A DNA stretch of 64,000 bases, taken from an uncultured Porphyromonadaceae bacterium (GTDB taxonomy: Bacteria > Bacteroidota > Bacteroidia > Bacteroidales > Muribaculaceae). Below, piece by piece: positions 55,208 through 63,440 of the stretch; position 1 is the stretch's first letter; the number at the start of each line of letters is the position of its first letter. The position numbers and the translations under genes are program-made. The stretch spans positions 51,308 through 115,307 of the forward strand of contig CANRWW010000002.1 of NCBI GenBank assembly GCA_947643665.1. The letters run 5' to 3'. The notes beneath the pieces were generated by a model. It ran no database searches. It saw only the letters and a program-made list of their open reading frames with translations, and had not been told where the DNA came from.

Positions 55208-55351
55208 ACAACCTAACTTAACACACTAAAAATCTTATTACTGAATATGTATGCCGTTAATGAATTGCAGTTGGTTGGATTGCTGCAGTTATCATTGGAC
55301 AGATAGGGAATATACTCTTCTTGATTGTTGTGTTCGTATGGGTGGGGGCTA

Positions 55352-55858
55352 TTATCTTAACCCGTGGTTTTGACGGTCGGGACGCTGGCCGCGTGGCTGT
55401 TTGGGGCCTTTGTTGTCTCCGTGGCGTTTGTTGTGTTTCTGCATCATGCGGTCAAACATTCTCTTTTCAAGTTCGTTGACACGCAGAATTTGTTTTTGGG
55501 TCAGGAATTTACTGTATTGTTCGTAGAATTTGGTGCGGATGTCAAGCACCTTGCGCTGATGGTCAAGTCTGGTTTTGTTTTCTTCTTTTGCCTGATCTTC
55601 AGTCATGTCAGCAAATTTAGGGCGATTGAAGCCGGGGCGCCCTACAGACCACATCTCTTTTTGATATTCAAGATATGTATCGGTGAATTTTTTTGTGAGT
55701 TCATCGTTGAGTTCCAGCTTTTTCGCTATTTCGGCAGCTTGTGCTTTCGCAAAGGCTTCACGTTTTTCCGGATCCGGTTGCTTTTTCTGCTGGGCGAATG
55801 TTGTAGCGGGTATGATAGCAAGGATAGCTATCATAAGCAATTTTACTAATGTTTTCAT
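55352..55858 (-). CDS. Spy/CpxP-like periplasmic protein
   Basis: 168-residue exported protein with a signal peptide cut near TTFA-QQK. The mature part is almost all charged helix (E, K, Q, R), with a KLELNDELTKKFTDTYLEYQKEMW segment and a second helical repeat ending FLTQKQILRVNELE, the layout of the LTxxQ-motif Spy/CpxP family. The C-terminus is a basic, disordered tail rich in K, R, N and Q. As last gene of an ECF sigma operon it is likely a periplasmic chaperone or stress sensor; the function is inferred from layout and context. Confidence 0.65.
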   Translation of the reverse strand: MKTLVKLLMIAILAIIPATTFAQQKKQPDPEKREAFAKAQAAEIAKKLELNDELTKKFTDTYLEYQKEMWSVGRPGFNRPKFADMTEDQAKEENKTRLDHQRKVLDIRTKFYEQYSKFLTQKQILRVNELEKRMFDRMMQKHNKRHGDNKGPKQPRGQRPDRQNHGLR

Positions 55859-55885
55859 GTACTTACAATAATTATGTTTAAAAAT

Positions 55886-56260
55886 TTATCTTTCAATTTC
55901 CGTGAGATATGCTTCAAGCATCCGGTCGTTGTCATAGCAGTCAAGCAGGTAGTCCTGATCGTTGGATGATAGGTTTGCAAATGCTTGCTCTGCTGTTTGT
56001 TGCTCTGTAGGGACTGTCTTGTAAACGCCAAGTCCGATGGTTAAAGCGATTGCAATTGCGGCTGCGGATGAGAGGCATATGCGTATGGACTTTGGCAGTG
56101 GCCTGAGTTGTCTGAGGCTTGCCTTGTTCGGAGCGGTCTTTTGTGATGCACCTGATGTTTTGGCAAGTATTTCTTTCTCAAGGCTTTCGAAAAACCTCTC
56201 CGGCACTGTATATGGTGTCCGTCGTGTGGCTTTATCTAAGTCGAAATTAGTCTTACTCAT
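55886..56260 (-). CDS. Probable anti-sigma factor, single-pass membrane protein
   Basis: 124 residues: a cytoplasmic N-terminal part (about 1-62, with TPYTVPERFFESLEKEILAK), one membrane helix (about 63-83) and a short periplasmic C-terminus rich in D, E and Y. No zinc-binding anti-sigma motif is visible. It lies between an ECF sigma gene (64 bases upstream) and the Spy/CpxP-like gene (27 bases downstream), so I read it as the anti-sigma or co-regulator; the sequence itself is not diagnostic. Confidence 0.6.
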   Translation of the reverse strand: MSKTNFDLDKATRRTPYTVPERFFESLEKEILAKTSGASQKTAPNKASLRQLRPLPKSIRICLSSAAAIAIALTIGLGVYKTVPTEQQTAEQAFANLSSNDQDYLLDCYDNDRMLEAYLTEIER

Positions 56261-56324
56261 ATCTCTCGGTTATGTTGGGATTGTTTTGTGGATTTTATTA
56301 TTCTTGTGTCGAATGATGTGAAAA

Positions 56325-56867
56325 TCAGTCGTTTTTGTTCATGTAATCTATGATTTTTTGTTTGGCGATATTATAATTTACTTTGACGCTTTGCGGTGAT
56401 GAGTCAATAATTTCTGCAATTTCATCATAGCTCAAGTCATCGTAGTATTTGAGGTTGAAGGCTGCCTGTTGTTTGGGAGGCAGTGTATGTATTGCTTTTT
56501 GCAATTTTACGGCCTCAAGATCGGAATAATCAATGTATTCATCTGCGAATAATGTCTGGGCTTCTCCGCTCTCGGGACAGTCAATAGAAAGAAGATGTTC
56601 TCTGTTGCGTTGCATGAATCTTAACGCTTCGTTGGTTGCGATTCGCATTAGCCAGGATGGCAGGGATTTGACTTCACGTAAGTTTCCGATTGACCGGTAG
56701 GCTTTGATGAATGTCTCCTGGGTGATATCCTGTGCGTCGGCATGCGTCTCAACCAAGCGGCGTACATGATGATATACTGGTTCCATAAAAGAATTGACAA
56801 GCAGACGAAATCCTTCGTCGGGTTGTTTTTTGAGTTGTCTGCCTATTTCTTCTATACTGTGTCTCAT
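56325..56867 (-). CDS. ECF RNA polymerase sigma factor
   Basis: 180 residues with sigma region 2 (about 20-90, ADAQDITQETFIKAYRSI and the DNA-melting LPSWLMRIATNEALRFM) and region 4 (about 120-175, LPPKQQAAFNLKYYDDLSYDEIAEIIDSSPQSVKV, a helix-turn-helix). There is no region 1 or 3, so it is a group 4 (ECF) sigma factor of the RpoE type. First gene of the sigma, anti-sigma, Spy-like unit, and probably directs its own operon in response to envelope stress. The target promoter was not identified in 56868-57139. Confidence 0.92.
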   Translation of the reverse strand: MRHSIEEIGRQLKKQPDEGFRLLVNSFMEPVYHHVRRLVETHADAQDITQETFIKAYRSIGNLREVKSLPSWLMRIATNEALRFMQRNREHLLSIDCPESGEAQTLFADEYIDYSDLEAVKLQKAIHTLPPKQQAAFNLKYYDDLSYDEIAEIIDSSPQSVKVNYNIAKQKIIDYMNKND

Positions 56868-57073
56868 CGTTGGTTGTGTCGTACACTATTAAGACACAGG
56901 AAATGCATTCAGGTAAAATTTATTCGGCAAAAGATTTTATTTTATCTGGCGGATTTTATGGTCTTTACGGGCAATATGGCGGAATGTGTTAATTGACAGT
57001 TGGTTGAAGATGTTTTTTTATTGCCGGAATATTATATTTTATCTGTGTTGAAACGAAAATGGATTGTAAATTG

Positions 57074-57105
57074 TTGTTAATTTATAAAAACTTGCAGTAA
57101 CTTTG
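57074..57105 (+). promoter_or_regulatory. Promoter of the CDF exporter gene
   Basis: TTG (57074-57076) lies 21 bases before TAACTTTG (57098-57105), a perfect -7 box. The leader is about 28 bases. Confidence 0.6.
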
Positions 57106-57139
57106 TATTGTCTTTTTATATGATTATGTGTAGCTGATT

Positions 57140-58099
57140 ATGGCTGGAGGCTTAAAAATAGGAGAGTCGTGTCTGACAGACCGCGATGTTGTGAGAAGTG
57201 CAAGGCGTGTCACTTGGCTCGGTTTCTGGGTGAATGCCATTTTGGGTACGGGTAAAGTCATTGCCGGTATTTTCGGCCGCTCTTCAGCAATGCTGGCTGA
57301 TGGCATACATTCATTTTCAGATTTTGTCACTGATATAATTGTCATAATTTTTGTAGGGGTCGCTCGCCGCAAGGCTAATGAGAGGTACCAGTATGGGCAT
57401 GGGAAATATGAGACTTTTGCGACAATGCTTGTGGCGTTGATACTTGCAATAGTCGGTGTGATGTTTTTTGTGGATGGGGCAGAGAAGACATGGCATTCAT
57501 TTCATGGCCGCCATCTTGAAAGTCCTACCTGGATGGCGCTTATCATGGCCGTGGTGTCCATATTGTCAAAAGAGTGGCTTTATCGTTATACGCGTAAGGT
57601 GGGTGAGCGGATACAATCTGCTGTCGTAGTGGCTAATGCCTGGCACCATCGTAGCGACGCTCTTTCGTCATTGGCCACATTGGCAGGTATTTCCGGTGCT
57701 ATGTTTTTGGGACCGGCATGGAGGGTGCTTGATCCTATTGCTGCTATGATAGTGAGCATTTTTATAATTATAGTGGCATTTCAGATTGGTACCCCGGCGA
57801 TAAAGGAGCTGCTTGAAGTTTCATTGCCTTCCGATATAGTACATGGGATGTATAATGTGATAGGGTCAACTCCGGGAGTGGAGGCTTTTCACCGTTTTGC
57901 TTCCCGGCGCAACGGCAACCGGATGATTCTTGATTTTCATATAAAAGTCAATCCGCATATTACTGTTGACCATGGCCATCATATCGCCTCTGAGGTCGAA
58001 CAGCGCCTGAAAGACGCTTATGGCGACGGTATGATGGTGAATATTCATGTGGAACCATACCTCGGCCAACAGGTTGATAGAAACAATATGTGTGAATGA
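57140..58099 (+). CDS. Cation diffusion facilitator family metal exporter
   Basis: Proton-coupled exporter of divalent metals (zinc, iron, manganese). The 319 residues have six membrane helices and a cytoplasmic C-terminal domain. The two intramembrane metal sites are both HxxxD: H57-x3-D61 in DGIHSFSD and the HHRSD in NAWHHRSDALSS. E. coli FieF has DxxxD at the first site, so the pattern leans to zinc. The C-terminal domain keeps the metal-binding stretch FHIKVNPHITVDHGH. It stands alone behind its own promoter. Confidence 0.92.
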   Translation: MAGGLKIGESCLTDRDVVRSARRVTWLGFWVNAILGTGKVIAGIFGRSSAMLADGIHSFSDFVTDIIVIIFVGVARRKANERYQYGHGKYETFATMLVALILAIVGVMFFVDGAEKTWHSFHGRHLESPTWMALIMAVVSILSKEWLYRYTRKVGERIQSAVVVANAWHHRSDALSSLATLAGISGAMFLGPAWRVLDPIAAMIVSIFIIIVAFQIGTPAIKELLEVSLPSDIVHGMYNVIGSTPGVEAFHRFASRRNGNRMILDFHIKVNPHITVDHGHHIASEVEQRLKDAYGDGMMVNIHVEPYLGQQVDRNNMCE

Positions 58100-58167
58100 A
58101 TGTTGTATAAGTAGTATATTTCGGGATTTCCGACATGTTTTTATTAAGAATGTGATTCTATACCGAT

Positions 58168-59616
58168 ATGAAACTTGATTTAGGCTTGGCCGGATATATT
58201 TTGGTTGGCAGACGGCATATGTGTTGCCTGGGGCTTCTGTTGGGTTTGATATTTATGTTGATGTTCCAGTCATGCGGCAAGAAACTTGAGCATATGGAGC
58301 CTCTTGTGGAGATGGTGCCTGACAATGCTGTGGTAGTGAGAACGGTCAATCTCAGCAGGCTTATGACTGAAGCCGGATGCCCTACGCCTGTTAAAGGGGG
58401 AGAGTTGTTGCCTGATGCGGCGAAAGTGCTCTCGCTTGTGGCGGAACCGGATTATCGTGATGCATTGGTGGTGTTGTTGGGCGCCGGCAATGCTGTGGAT
58501 TTATCTCGCATGGTCTATTATACTACCAATGAGGGGCGTGATGTGATCATGTTTCATGTAAAGGATGGTAAATCGTTGGAGAAAGTTATTGCGGAAGCCT
58601 CTGCTACAGGAAAGATGGAGGAGGTTGATGGCGTATCGTATTGTAATATAGGTGATGTGGTGATTGTCGTTGAGGGTAAGAATTGTATTGTCGGGTCTGA
58701 CTTGGTGGCTGTCCTGTCTTCTTTGGCACGGGCAAAGAATAGTCATTTCGGATCTTTTGTGGGGCTTCATGAGTTTCTGGAGCAACCTCATGCTGCAAAT
58801 CTTGCTATAAATTGCGGAAATTCCATGCTCAGCTATATGGGTGGGAAAAATAAATGGTTGTGTGTATCCTTCAATGTCACCCGTCAATCCGTATCTGTGG
58901 TGGGAGAAGTTCTGGATCGGGATGGTAATAGGGATTCGATTGGCGGGAATTTTGAGGAGATCAATACAGATTTCCTAAGATATACTCCTGAGAAATCGGC
59001 TGTCGTGCTTGCATTTGGGAAGTTTAAGGGCAATGTGCGCGGGTTAAGTATGTTGCTTGGACGATTTGCCCCGATTTATCTGGCTCAGGCAGATGGGACT
59101 ACTTCGCTGTGTGCGATGCCTGTATCTGGTAACCCTTCGGCTGTAAGGGAGCAGACGCCTGGTTCATGGGCTGTTGAGACGATGGTGCATGTGCCTCAGG
59201 ACCAGATTGCCATAGGCATTGAACAATACAAAGACCGGGCAGGTGGCAAAGTGGAAAAGGTGGCAGACAACCAGTGGGAGTATTTTACAGACACTGATAA
59301 TTATTATTTCGGTGCGTATGACGGATGTCTTATGTTCTCTTCCAATAGGGAGATTGATGGGGGACATGACAATGGGTTTGCTGGTGATTTTATGGGTAAG
59401 CGGGCTGCTATTGTAGTGGATGTTCCAAATGAAAGTGTGTTGGCCAAGGCTTGGGGACTTCCGTATGGTTTTACATTCAAAGTGGCTGTGGAAGATATGG
59501 AATGGAATGCGAGAATTACTTTTAACGGTACCGGAATGTCTGCTTTCAAAGCGTTGTTGAATATGCCCCAGTTGCCTGATCTTCATGCACGGTATAATCG
59601 TATGGCGGGATTGTAG
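58168..59616 (+). CDS. Lipoprotein of unknown function (DUF4836-like)
   Basis: 482 residues. A lipoprotein signal ends in lipobox LMFQSC-GKK; the start may be ATG 58219, which gives a shorter, more typical signal. The mature protein has repeated modules of the kind AVVVRTVNLSRLM and KSAVVLAFGKFKGN and a C-terminal region with TDNYYFGAYDGCLMFSSNRE, a layout seen in Bacteroidetes proteins of the DUF4836 and DUF3352 type. No enzyme motif is visible. It is followed after 85 bases by a TonB-dependent receptor gene that has its own promoter, so any link to the receptor is unproven. Confidence 0.55.
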   Translation: MKLDLGLAGYILVGRRHMCCLGLLLGLIFMLMFQSCGKKLEHMEPLVEMVPDNAVVVRTVNLSRLMTEAGCPTPVKGGELLPDAAKVLSLVAEPDYRDALVVLLGAGNAVDLSRMVYYTTNEGRDVIMFHVKDGKSLEKVIAEASATGKMEEVDGVSYCNIGDVVIVVEGKNCIVGSDLVAVLSSLARAKNSHFGSFVGLHEFLEQPHAANLAINCGNSMLSYMGGKNKWLCVSFNVTRQSVSVVGEVLDRDGNRDSIGGNFEEINTDFLRYTPEKSAVVLAFGKFKGNVRGLSMLLGRFAPIYLAQADGTTSLCAMPVSGNPSAVREQTPGSWAVETMVHVPQDQIAIGIEQYKDRAGGKVEKVADNQWEYFTDTDNYYFGAYDGCLMFSSNREIDGGHDNGFAGDFMGKRAAIVVDVPNESVLAKAWGLPYGFTFKVAVEDMEWNARITFNGTGMSAFKALLNMPQLPDLHARYNRMAGL

Positions 59617-59653
59617 GAGATGCTGTTTTTCAGCACTTGGATCGTAAAATAAT

Positions 59654-59684
59654 TTTGGCTGCTTACTTATCTGTAGTAATTTTG
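59654..59684 (+). promoter_or_regulatory. Promoter of the TonB receptor/DUF4249 pair
   Basis: TTTG (59654-59657) lies 19 bases before TAATTTTG (59677-59684), consensus in both boxes. The start of transcription would be near 59691. The short distance to ATG 59702 favours ATG 59714 as the working start. Confidence 0.7.
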
Positions 59685-59701
59685 TAATCAGAATCAGCCT
59701 C

Positions 59702-61795
59702 ATGCAATTTCTGATGGTAAAACGCATTATTCTTTTTATTATAAGTGGTATATTGACCGGTTGTGCCAGTTTCTGTGCGATTGCACAGACGCCTGATCTC
59801 GCAAAGACTGACAGTATTGCCGATAGGTCTCTTGGAGAGGTGGTGGTTACGTCATATGCGGCACGCAATCGCATGTCTGCCATACAGATAGGATCTGAGC
59901 GGCTTGAGCTTTCCCGATTGGCTTCTACTCCGGCGATGTTTGGTGAAAATGATATTGTCAAATCTGTTGCCCTGATGCCTGGAGTGCATGCCGAGGGTGA
60001 GGGGGCTGGCGGGTTTGAGGTTCGCGGTGGTACTTCTGCGCAGAATCTTGTCACTCTGGATGGTGCCACGCTTTATAATCCAACACATGTGTTGGGTATA
60101 TTTTCTTCTTTTAATGATAACGCACTCGGGAGAGCCACGCTTTTCAAAGGGCCTTTCCCAGCTTCTTATGGAGATGCCGTGGCAGGGATTTTGGACACAT
60201 CTCTTGCGCCCGGTGATATGTCGGCATATCATGGTTCGGCTACAATCGGTCTTCTTGCTGCCAAAGTTAAGGCGGAAGGCCCCGTATTAAAGGATAAATT
60301 GTCTTTTTTAGTAACAGCAAGACGTTCGTATGTAGACATGTTTCTTAAGATGATTCCCCAGTATCGTGATACGGAGATGAATTTTTATGATATCACGGCT
60401 AAGTTGCGTTGGATTCCTCGCAGCGGGGAAATATTGGATATATCTTTTATCGGTGGACGTGATAACATGGGTATAACGGATTTGATGGATATGAGGTGGG
60501 GAAATGTGGCCGGCTCGGTATCATGGCATGTGAACCGTAGCGACCGGTGGAGATTTTCTACAGTGGCCGCTGTTACTGATTATACGACAAGAATGGGGGT
60601 TGATTTAATGCGTATGGATCAGTCGTTACGTGAGTTCATACGTGATTTTTCCATTTCTGAGAAGATCTCATGCGCTATTTCTGACATACATATGATTGAG
60701 ATGGGGGCAAGATCCGAGTTTTTTAATGTACAGTCTGGTGAATTTGAGTTTAATGGCTCGTCTAAGCGTGACATACGGTCGTTATGGGAAAATGCTTTTT
60801 GGGTAGGCTATAAGGGGGATTTCAACAGATTTGATGTGGATGGGGGAGTGCGCCTGGTGGCGTCTTCGGCATTGGCCGGTAGTAGATTCAATACGTTTGA
60901 TGATGCGGTTGAGCCTGCCCCGGACTTTTCCGGAAAAACATATTTTAATGTAGAACCTCGTTTGAGCGTAAAATACGATGTTGCAGCCACTCATGGGATA
61001 AAGGCCGGAGTGGGAATTGCCACACAAAATATACATGGGATCCGTTCAAGTGCCACAACTTTTCCGTTTGACAGATATGCATTGGTATCTGCTTCTGTCA
61101 GTCCTGTGCGTGCCATACAATATGGCCTGGCTTATATGGGAATGTCTGAAGATGCTATGATGGATTGGTCTGCCGAGGTTTACTATAAGGATTTGGATCA
61201 TGTATATGATTACATGGATGGTTGTACGATGTTTTCTAAACTAAATCTTGAGAGCATAATTCTAGGAGGGGAGGGACGGAGTTACGGCCTAGAGCTTATG
61301 TTTCGGAAAAACGCCGGGCGTCTTACGGGATGGATTGCTTATACGCTGTCCAGATCGCTTACCAGAATTGCCGGGATTAATGGCGGCCGTTGGTATGACG
61401 CGACAAATGACAGGAGGCATGTCGCTTCTGTCGTAGGTATATTTTCTGTAGATCCTCGCTGGCAGGTTTCAGGTGCGTGGACTTTTTCATCAGGAAATCC
61501 TATTACAGTACCCGATATGAAGTATGAGCTTGACGGTGCGACATGTTACTATTATTCTGGCCGCAACGGCTATCGTACTCCTGCGTCCCATCGCCTTGAT
61601 TTATCTGCGCAGTATACTCACGTAGGGAGTAAATTCACATATATATGGACATTTGGGGTTTATAACGCATACTGCCATTACAGCCCTTATATTATTTATT
61701 TTGAAGACGATCCGTCAAAGCCATCAGGCACTCGTGCGGTACAGCGTTCTCTTTACGGGCTGATTCCGTCTGTATCCTATACATTGAAATTTTGA
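59702..61795 (+). CDS. TonB-dependent outer-membrane receptor, short form
   Basis: 697 residues: signal peptide (about 1-29, ending FCAIA-QT), a plug domain that begins at once (SLGEVVVTSYAARNRM, then FGENDIVKSVALMPGV and GFEVRGGTSAQNLVTLDGA), and a 22-strand-type barrel of about 530 residues. The start may be ATG 59714 (MVKRIILF). The usual CarboxypepD_reg-like N-terminal extension of SusC-like receptors is missing, so it is shorter than most receptors paired with DUF4249 proteins. The DUF4249 gene follows after 12 bases. The substrate (siderophore, vitamin, glycan or peptide) is not evident. Confidence 0.88.
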   Translation: MQFLMVKRIILFIISGILTGCASFCAIAQTPDLAKTDSIADRSLGEVVVTSYAARNRMSAIQIGSERLELSRLASTPAMFGENDIVKSVALMPGVHAEGEGAGGFEVRGGTSAQNLVTLDGATLYNPTHVLGIFSSFNDNALGRATLFKGPFPASYGDAVAGILDTSLAPGDMSAYHGSATIGLLAAKVKAEGPVLKDKLSFLVTARRSYVDMFLKMIPQYRDTEMNFYDITAKLRWIPRSGEILDISFIGGRDNMGITDLMDMRWGNVAGSVSWHVNRSDRWRFSTVAAVTDYTTRMGVDLMRMDQSLREFIRDFSISEKISCAISDIHMIEMGARSEFFNVQSGEFEFNGSSKRDIRSLWENAFWVGYKGDFNRFDVDGGVRLVASSALAGSRFNTFDDAVEPAPDFSGKTYFNVEPRLSVKYDVAATHGIKAGVGIATQNIHGIRSSATTFPFDRYALVSASVSPVRAIQYGLAYMGMSEDAMMDWSAEVYYKDLDHVYDYMDGCTMFSKLNLESIILGGEGRSYGLELMFRKNAGRLTGWIAYTLSRSLTRIAGINGGRWYDATNDRRHVASVVGIFSVDPRWQVSGAWTFSSGNPITVPDMKYELDGATCYYYSGRNGYRTPASHRLDLSAQYTHVGSKFTYIWTFGVYNAYCHYSPYIIYFEDDPSKPSGTRAVQRSLYGLIPSVSYTLKF

Positions 61796-61807
61796 CATAT
61801 TGCCGTT

Positions 61808-62596
61808 ATGAGGTATTTGAAGATATTCGTCTTGTCGTTTTGTTTTTTGTTGGTTTCTTGTGAAAAGGAGCTGGATTTCAGATATCACGATATTGATCCG
61901 GTTCCGGTAATTCAGGGTGTGCTGACGGAAGATAGGTGTGAGGTTTCCATAACTTTGACTTCACCAATGGATGAGCCGATGGATCGCACTCATGTGACAG
62001 ATGCAGTGGTTGAACTTAGGGATTTGTCTTCAGGACATGAAAGTTTGTTGTCGCCAGACATTAATGGATGCTTTGTAAGTGATATCGGTGGTGTTCCAGG
62101 ACGGAAGTACCGTCTGAGTGTGGAATATGCGGGTTGTATTTATGAGAGCGAGACTGAAATGTTGCCAGCCGTGGAGGTTGACGAAATGGCATTTGAGTGG
62201 GTCAAGATGCCTTATGATTATGTGGCTGTGCTTCAAGTGTCGTTTTTTGACAATCCTGCTAAAGCCGATGAACACTACTGGGTGCGTGTATATCGGAATG
62301 GGGAGCCTTATAAGTGGCTTACGGTAAGTGATGGCGGAATTACCACAGGCATTATTGATGTTGCAATGCTCACGTCAAGGAAAGACCTTGATGCGGAGGA
62401 TGATGACGAGGCTTTGAATGACGGAGACATTGTTACAGTATCCGTTTCGGCAATAAGCACCGGTATGTGCGATTATCTTGATGCATTGATGTCTGGTGGC
62501 AGCAACGGGCCGGAGCAGTTCGGTGGTGGCCGATGTCTGGGGTATTTCCAGGCATCCACTCCGGGAGAAATGTCAATGGTCTTTCGTAGGGATTGA
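61808..62596 (+). CDS. DUF4249 lipoprotein, partner of the TonB receptor
   Basis: 262-residue lipoprotein (lipobox LLVSC-EKE), with the DUF4249 landmarks: VIQGVLTEDRCEVSITLT at the start, a carboxypeptidase-regulatory-like beta domain (VTDAVVELRD, then VPGRKYRLSVEYAG), and a C-terminal GRCLGYFQASTPGEMSMVFRR. Proteins of this family are outer-membrane or surface partners of TonB receptors with an unknown ligand. It follows the receptor by 12 bases and ends 7 bases from the convergent regulator gene. Confidence 0.88.
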   Translation: MRYLKIFVLSFCFLLVSCEKELDFRYHDIDPVPVIQGVLTEDRCEVSITLTSPMDEPMDRTHVTDAVVELRDLSSGHESLLSPDINGCFVSDIGGVPGRKYRLSVEYAGCIYESETEMLPAVEVDEMAFEWVKMPYDYVAVLQVSFFDNPAKADEHYWVRVYRNGEPYKWLTVSDGGITTGIIDVAMLTSRKDLDAEDDDEALNDGDIVTVSVSAISTGMCDYLDALMSGGSNGPEQFGGGRCLGYFQASTPGEMSMVFRRD

Positions 62597-62603
62597 CACC
62601 CGT

Positions 62604-63440
62604 TTATGCCATTGAATGCTCATGGATTCTCCAACCCATTTTTTCAATACATCTTTCTATGGCGCTATCACTTAATCCCTCTTCCCGTAGACACTCTTTT
62701 AGTTTGTCTGCGGTACCCCCATCTTTTTTGTTTGCATGGAAGAGAAGCGAGGCTTGTTTGCGAATTGCTGTGGACAGGCGTTTTATCCCTTCTTCGGTGT
62801 TGATATCTATGCCGCCGAAAGTAGACCTGTCTTTGTGTAATACCATATAATATATGCCTGCGATTGATAGGGCTGTTATGGCTACTATGTCAATGTCTTG
62901 ATCTGCAAAATGTTTTCCGTATTGGCTGATGATGTTGGTGCAGTCTATTTCGCGTAATCTGGCTGTACGCTCTGTGATTGTTGTTCCCTCGCTTATTTCC
63001 CATCTCAGCAATTCGGTCATCATCGCATCCCCGATGAGGTTTCTAAGTAGCTTCTCCAAAGCATCACCATAACCGGCTTCTGTATAGAGATTCCCGTTTA
63101 TGCCACGCATTAAATCGCTTATCCAATAATCAAACCTTTTTACGAAGCTATCGTAGAACTCTTCAAGATTTTTGTATCTGTTATAAAAAACTATAGGTTC
63201 TATTTTGGCACGTTTTACGATATCGGTGACTAAGGCCATCGAAAATCCTTTCTTTTTTATCTGGACAATCGCAGCCCGCATTATAGCAGATTCAATGTCG
63301 GCCTTTGATCTGCGTGGACGGCGAGTCTTGGTCTCATTCATGCTTTCCATTTCTTGAACTGTTTTGTTTGTGCCGATTTTATTGATTGTCTGGTATATTG
63401 ATTGCTCTGGTAAAGACTGTTTTATGTCGCTTTCAACCAT
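62604..63440 (-). CDS. TetR-family transcriptional regulator
   Basis: 278 residues. An N-terminal helix-turn-helix (about 40-85, RAAIVQIKKKGFSMALVTDIVKRAKIEPIVFYNRYKNLEEF) is preceded by a basic stretch (TKTRRPRRSKAD). The ligand-binding C-terminal part ends in a Lys/Glu-rich helix. The first 33 residues before MNETKTRRPR are low in family likeness, so a start at 63341 is plausible. It faces the TonB receptor/DUF4249 unit tail to tail, so it does not share their promoter. A palindrome overlaps its own promoter and suggests self-repression. The ligand is unknown. Confidence 0.85.
   Translation of the reverse strand: MVESDIKQSLPEQSIYQTINKIGTNKTVQEMESMNETKTRRPRRSKADIESAIMRAAIVQIKKKGFSMALVTDIVKRAKIEPIVFYNRYKNLEEFYDSFVKRFDYWISDLMRGINGNLYTEAGYGDALEKLLRNLIGDAMMTELLRWEISEGTTITERTARLREIDCTNIISQYGKHFADQDIDIVAITALSIAGIYYMVLHKDRSTFGGIDINTEEGIKRLSTAIRKQASLLFHANKKDGGTADKLKECLREEGLSDSAIERCIEKMGWRIHEHSMA

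Noticed and set aside
59164..60069. 301-codon minus-strand frame
   Set aside because: Antisense to the lipoprotein and receptor genes, with no domain pattern.
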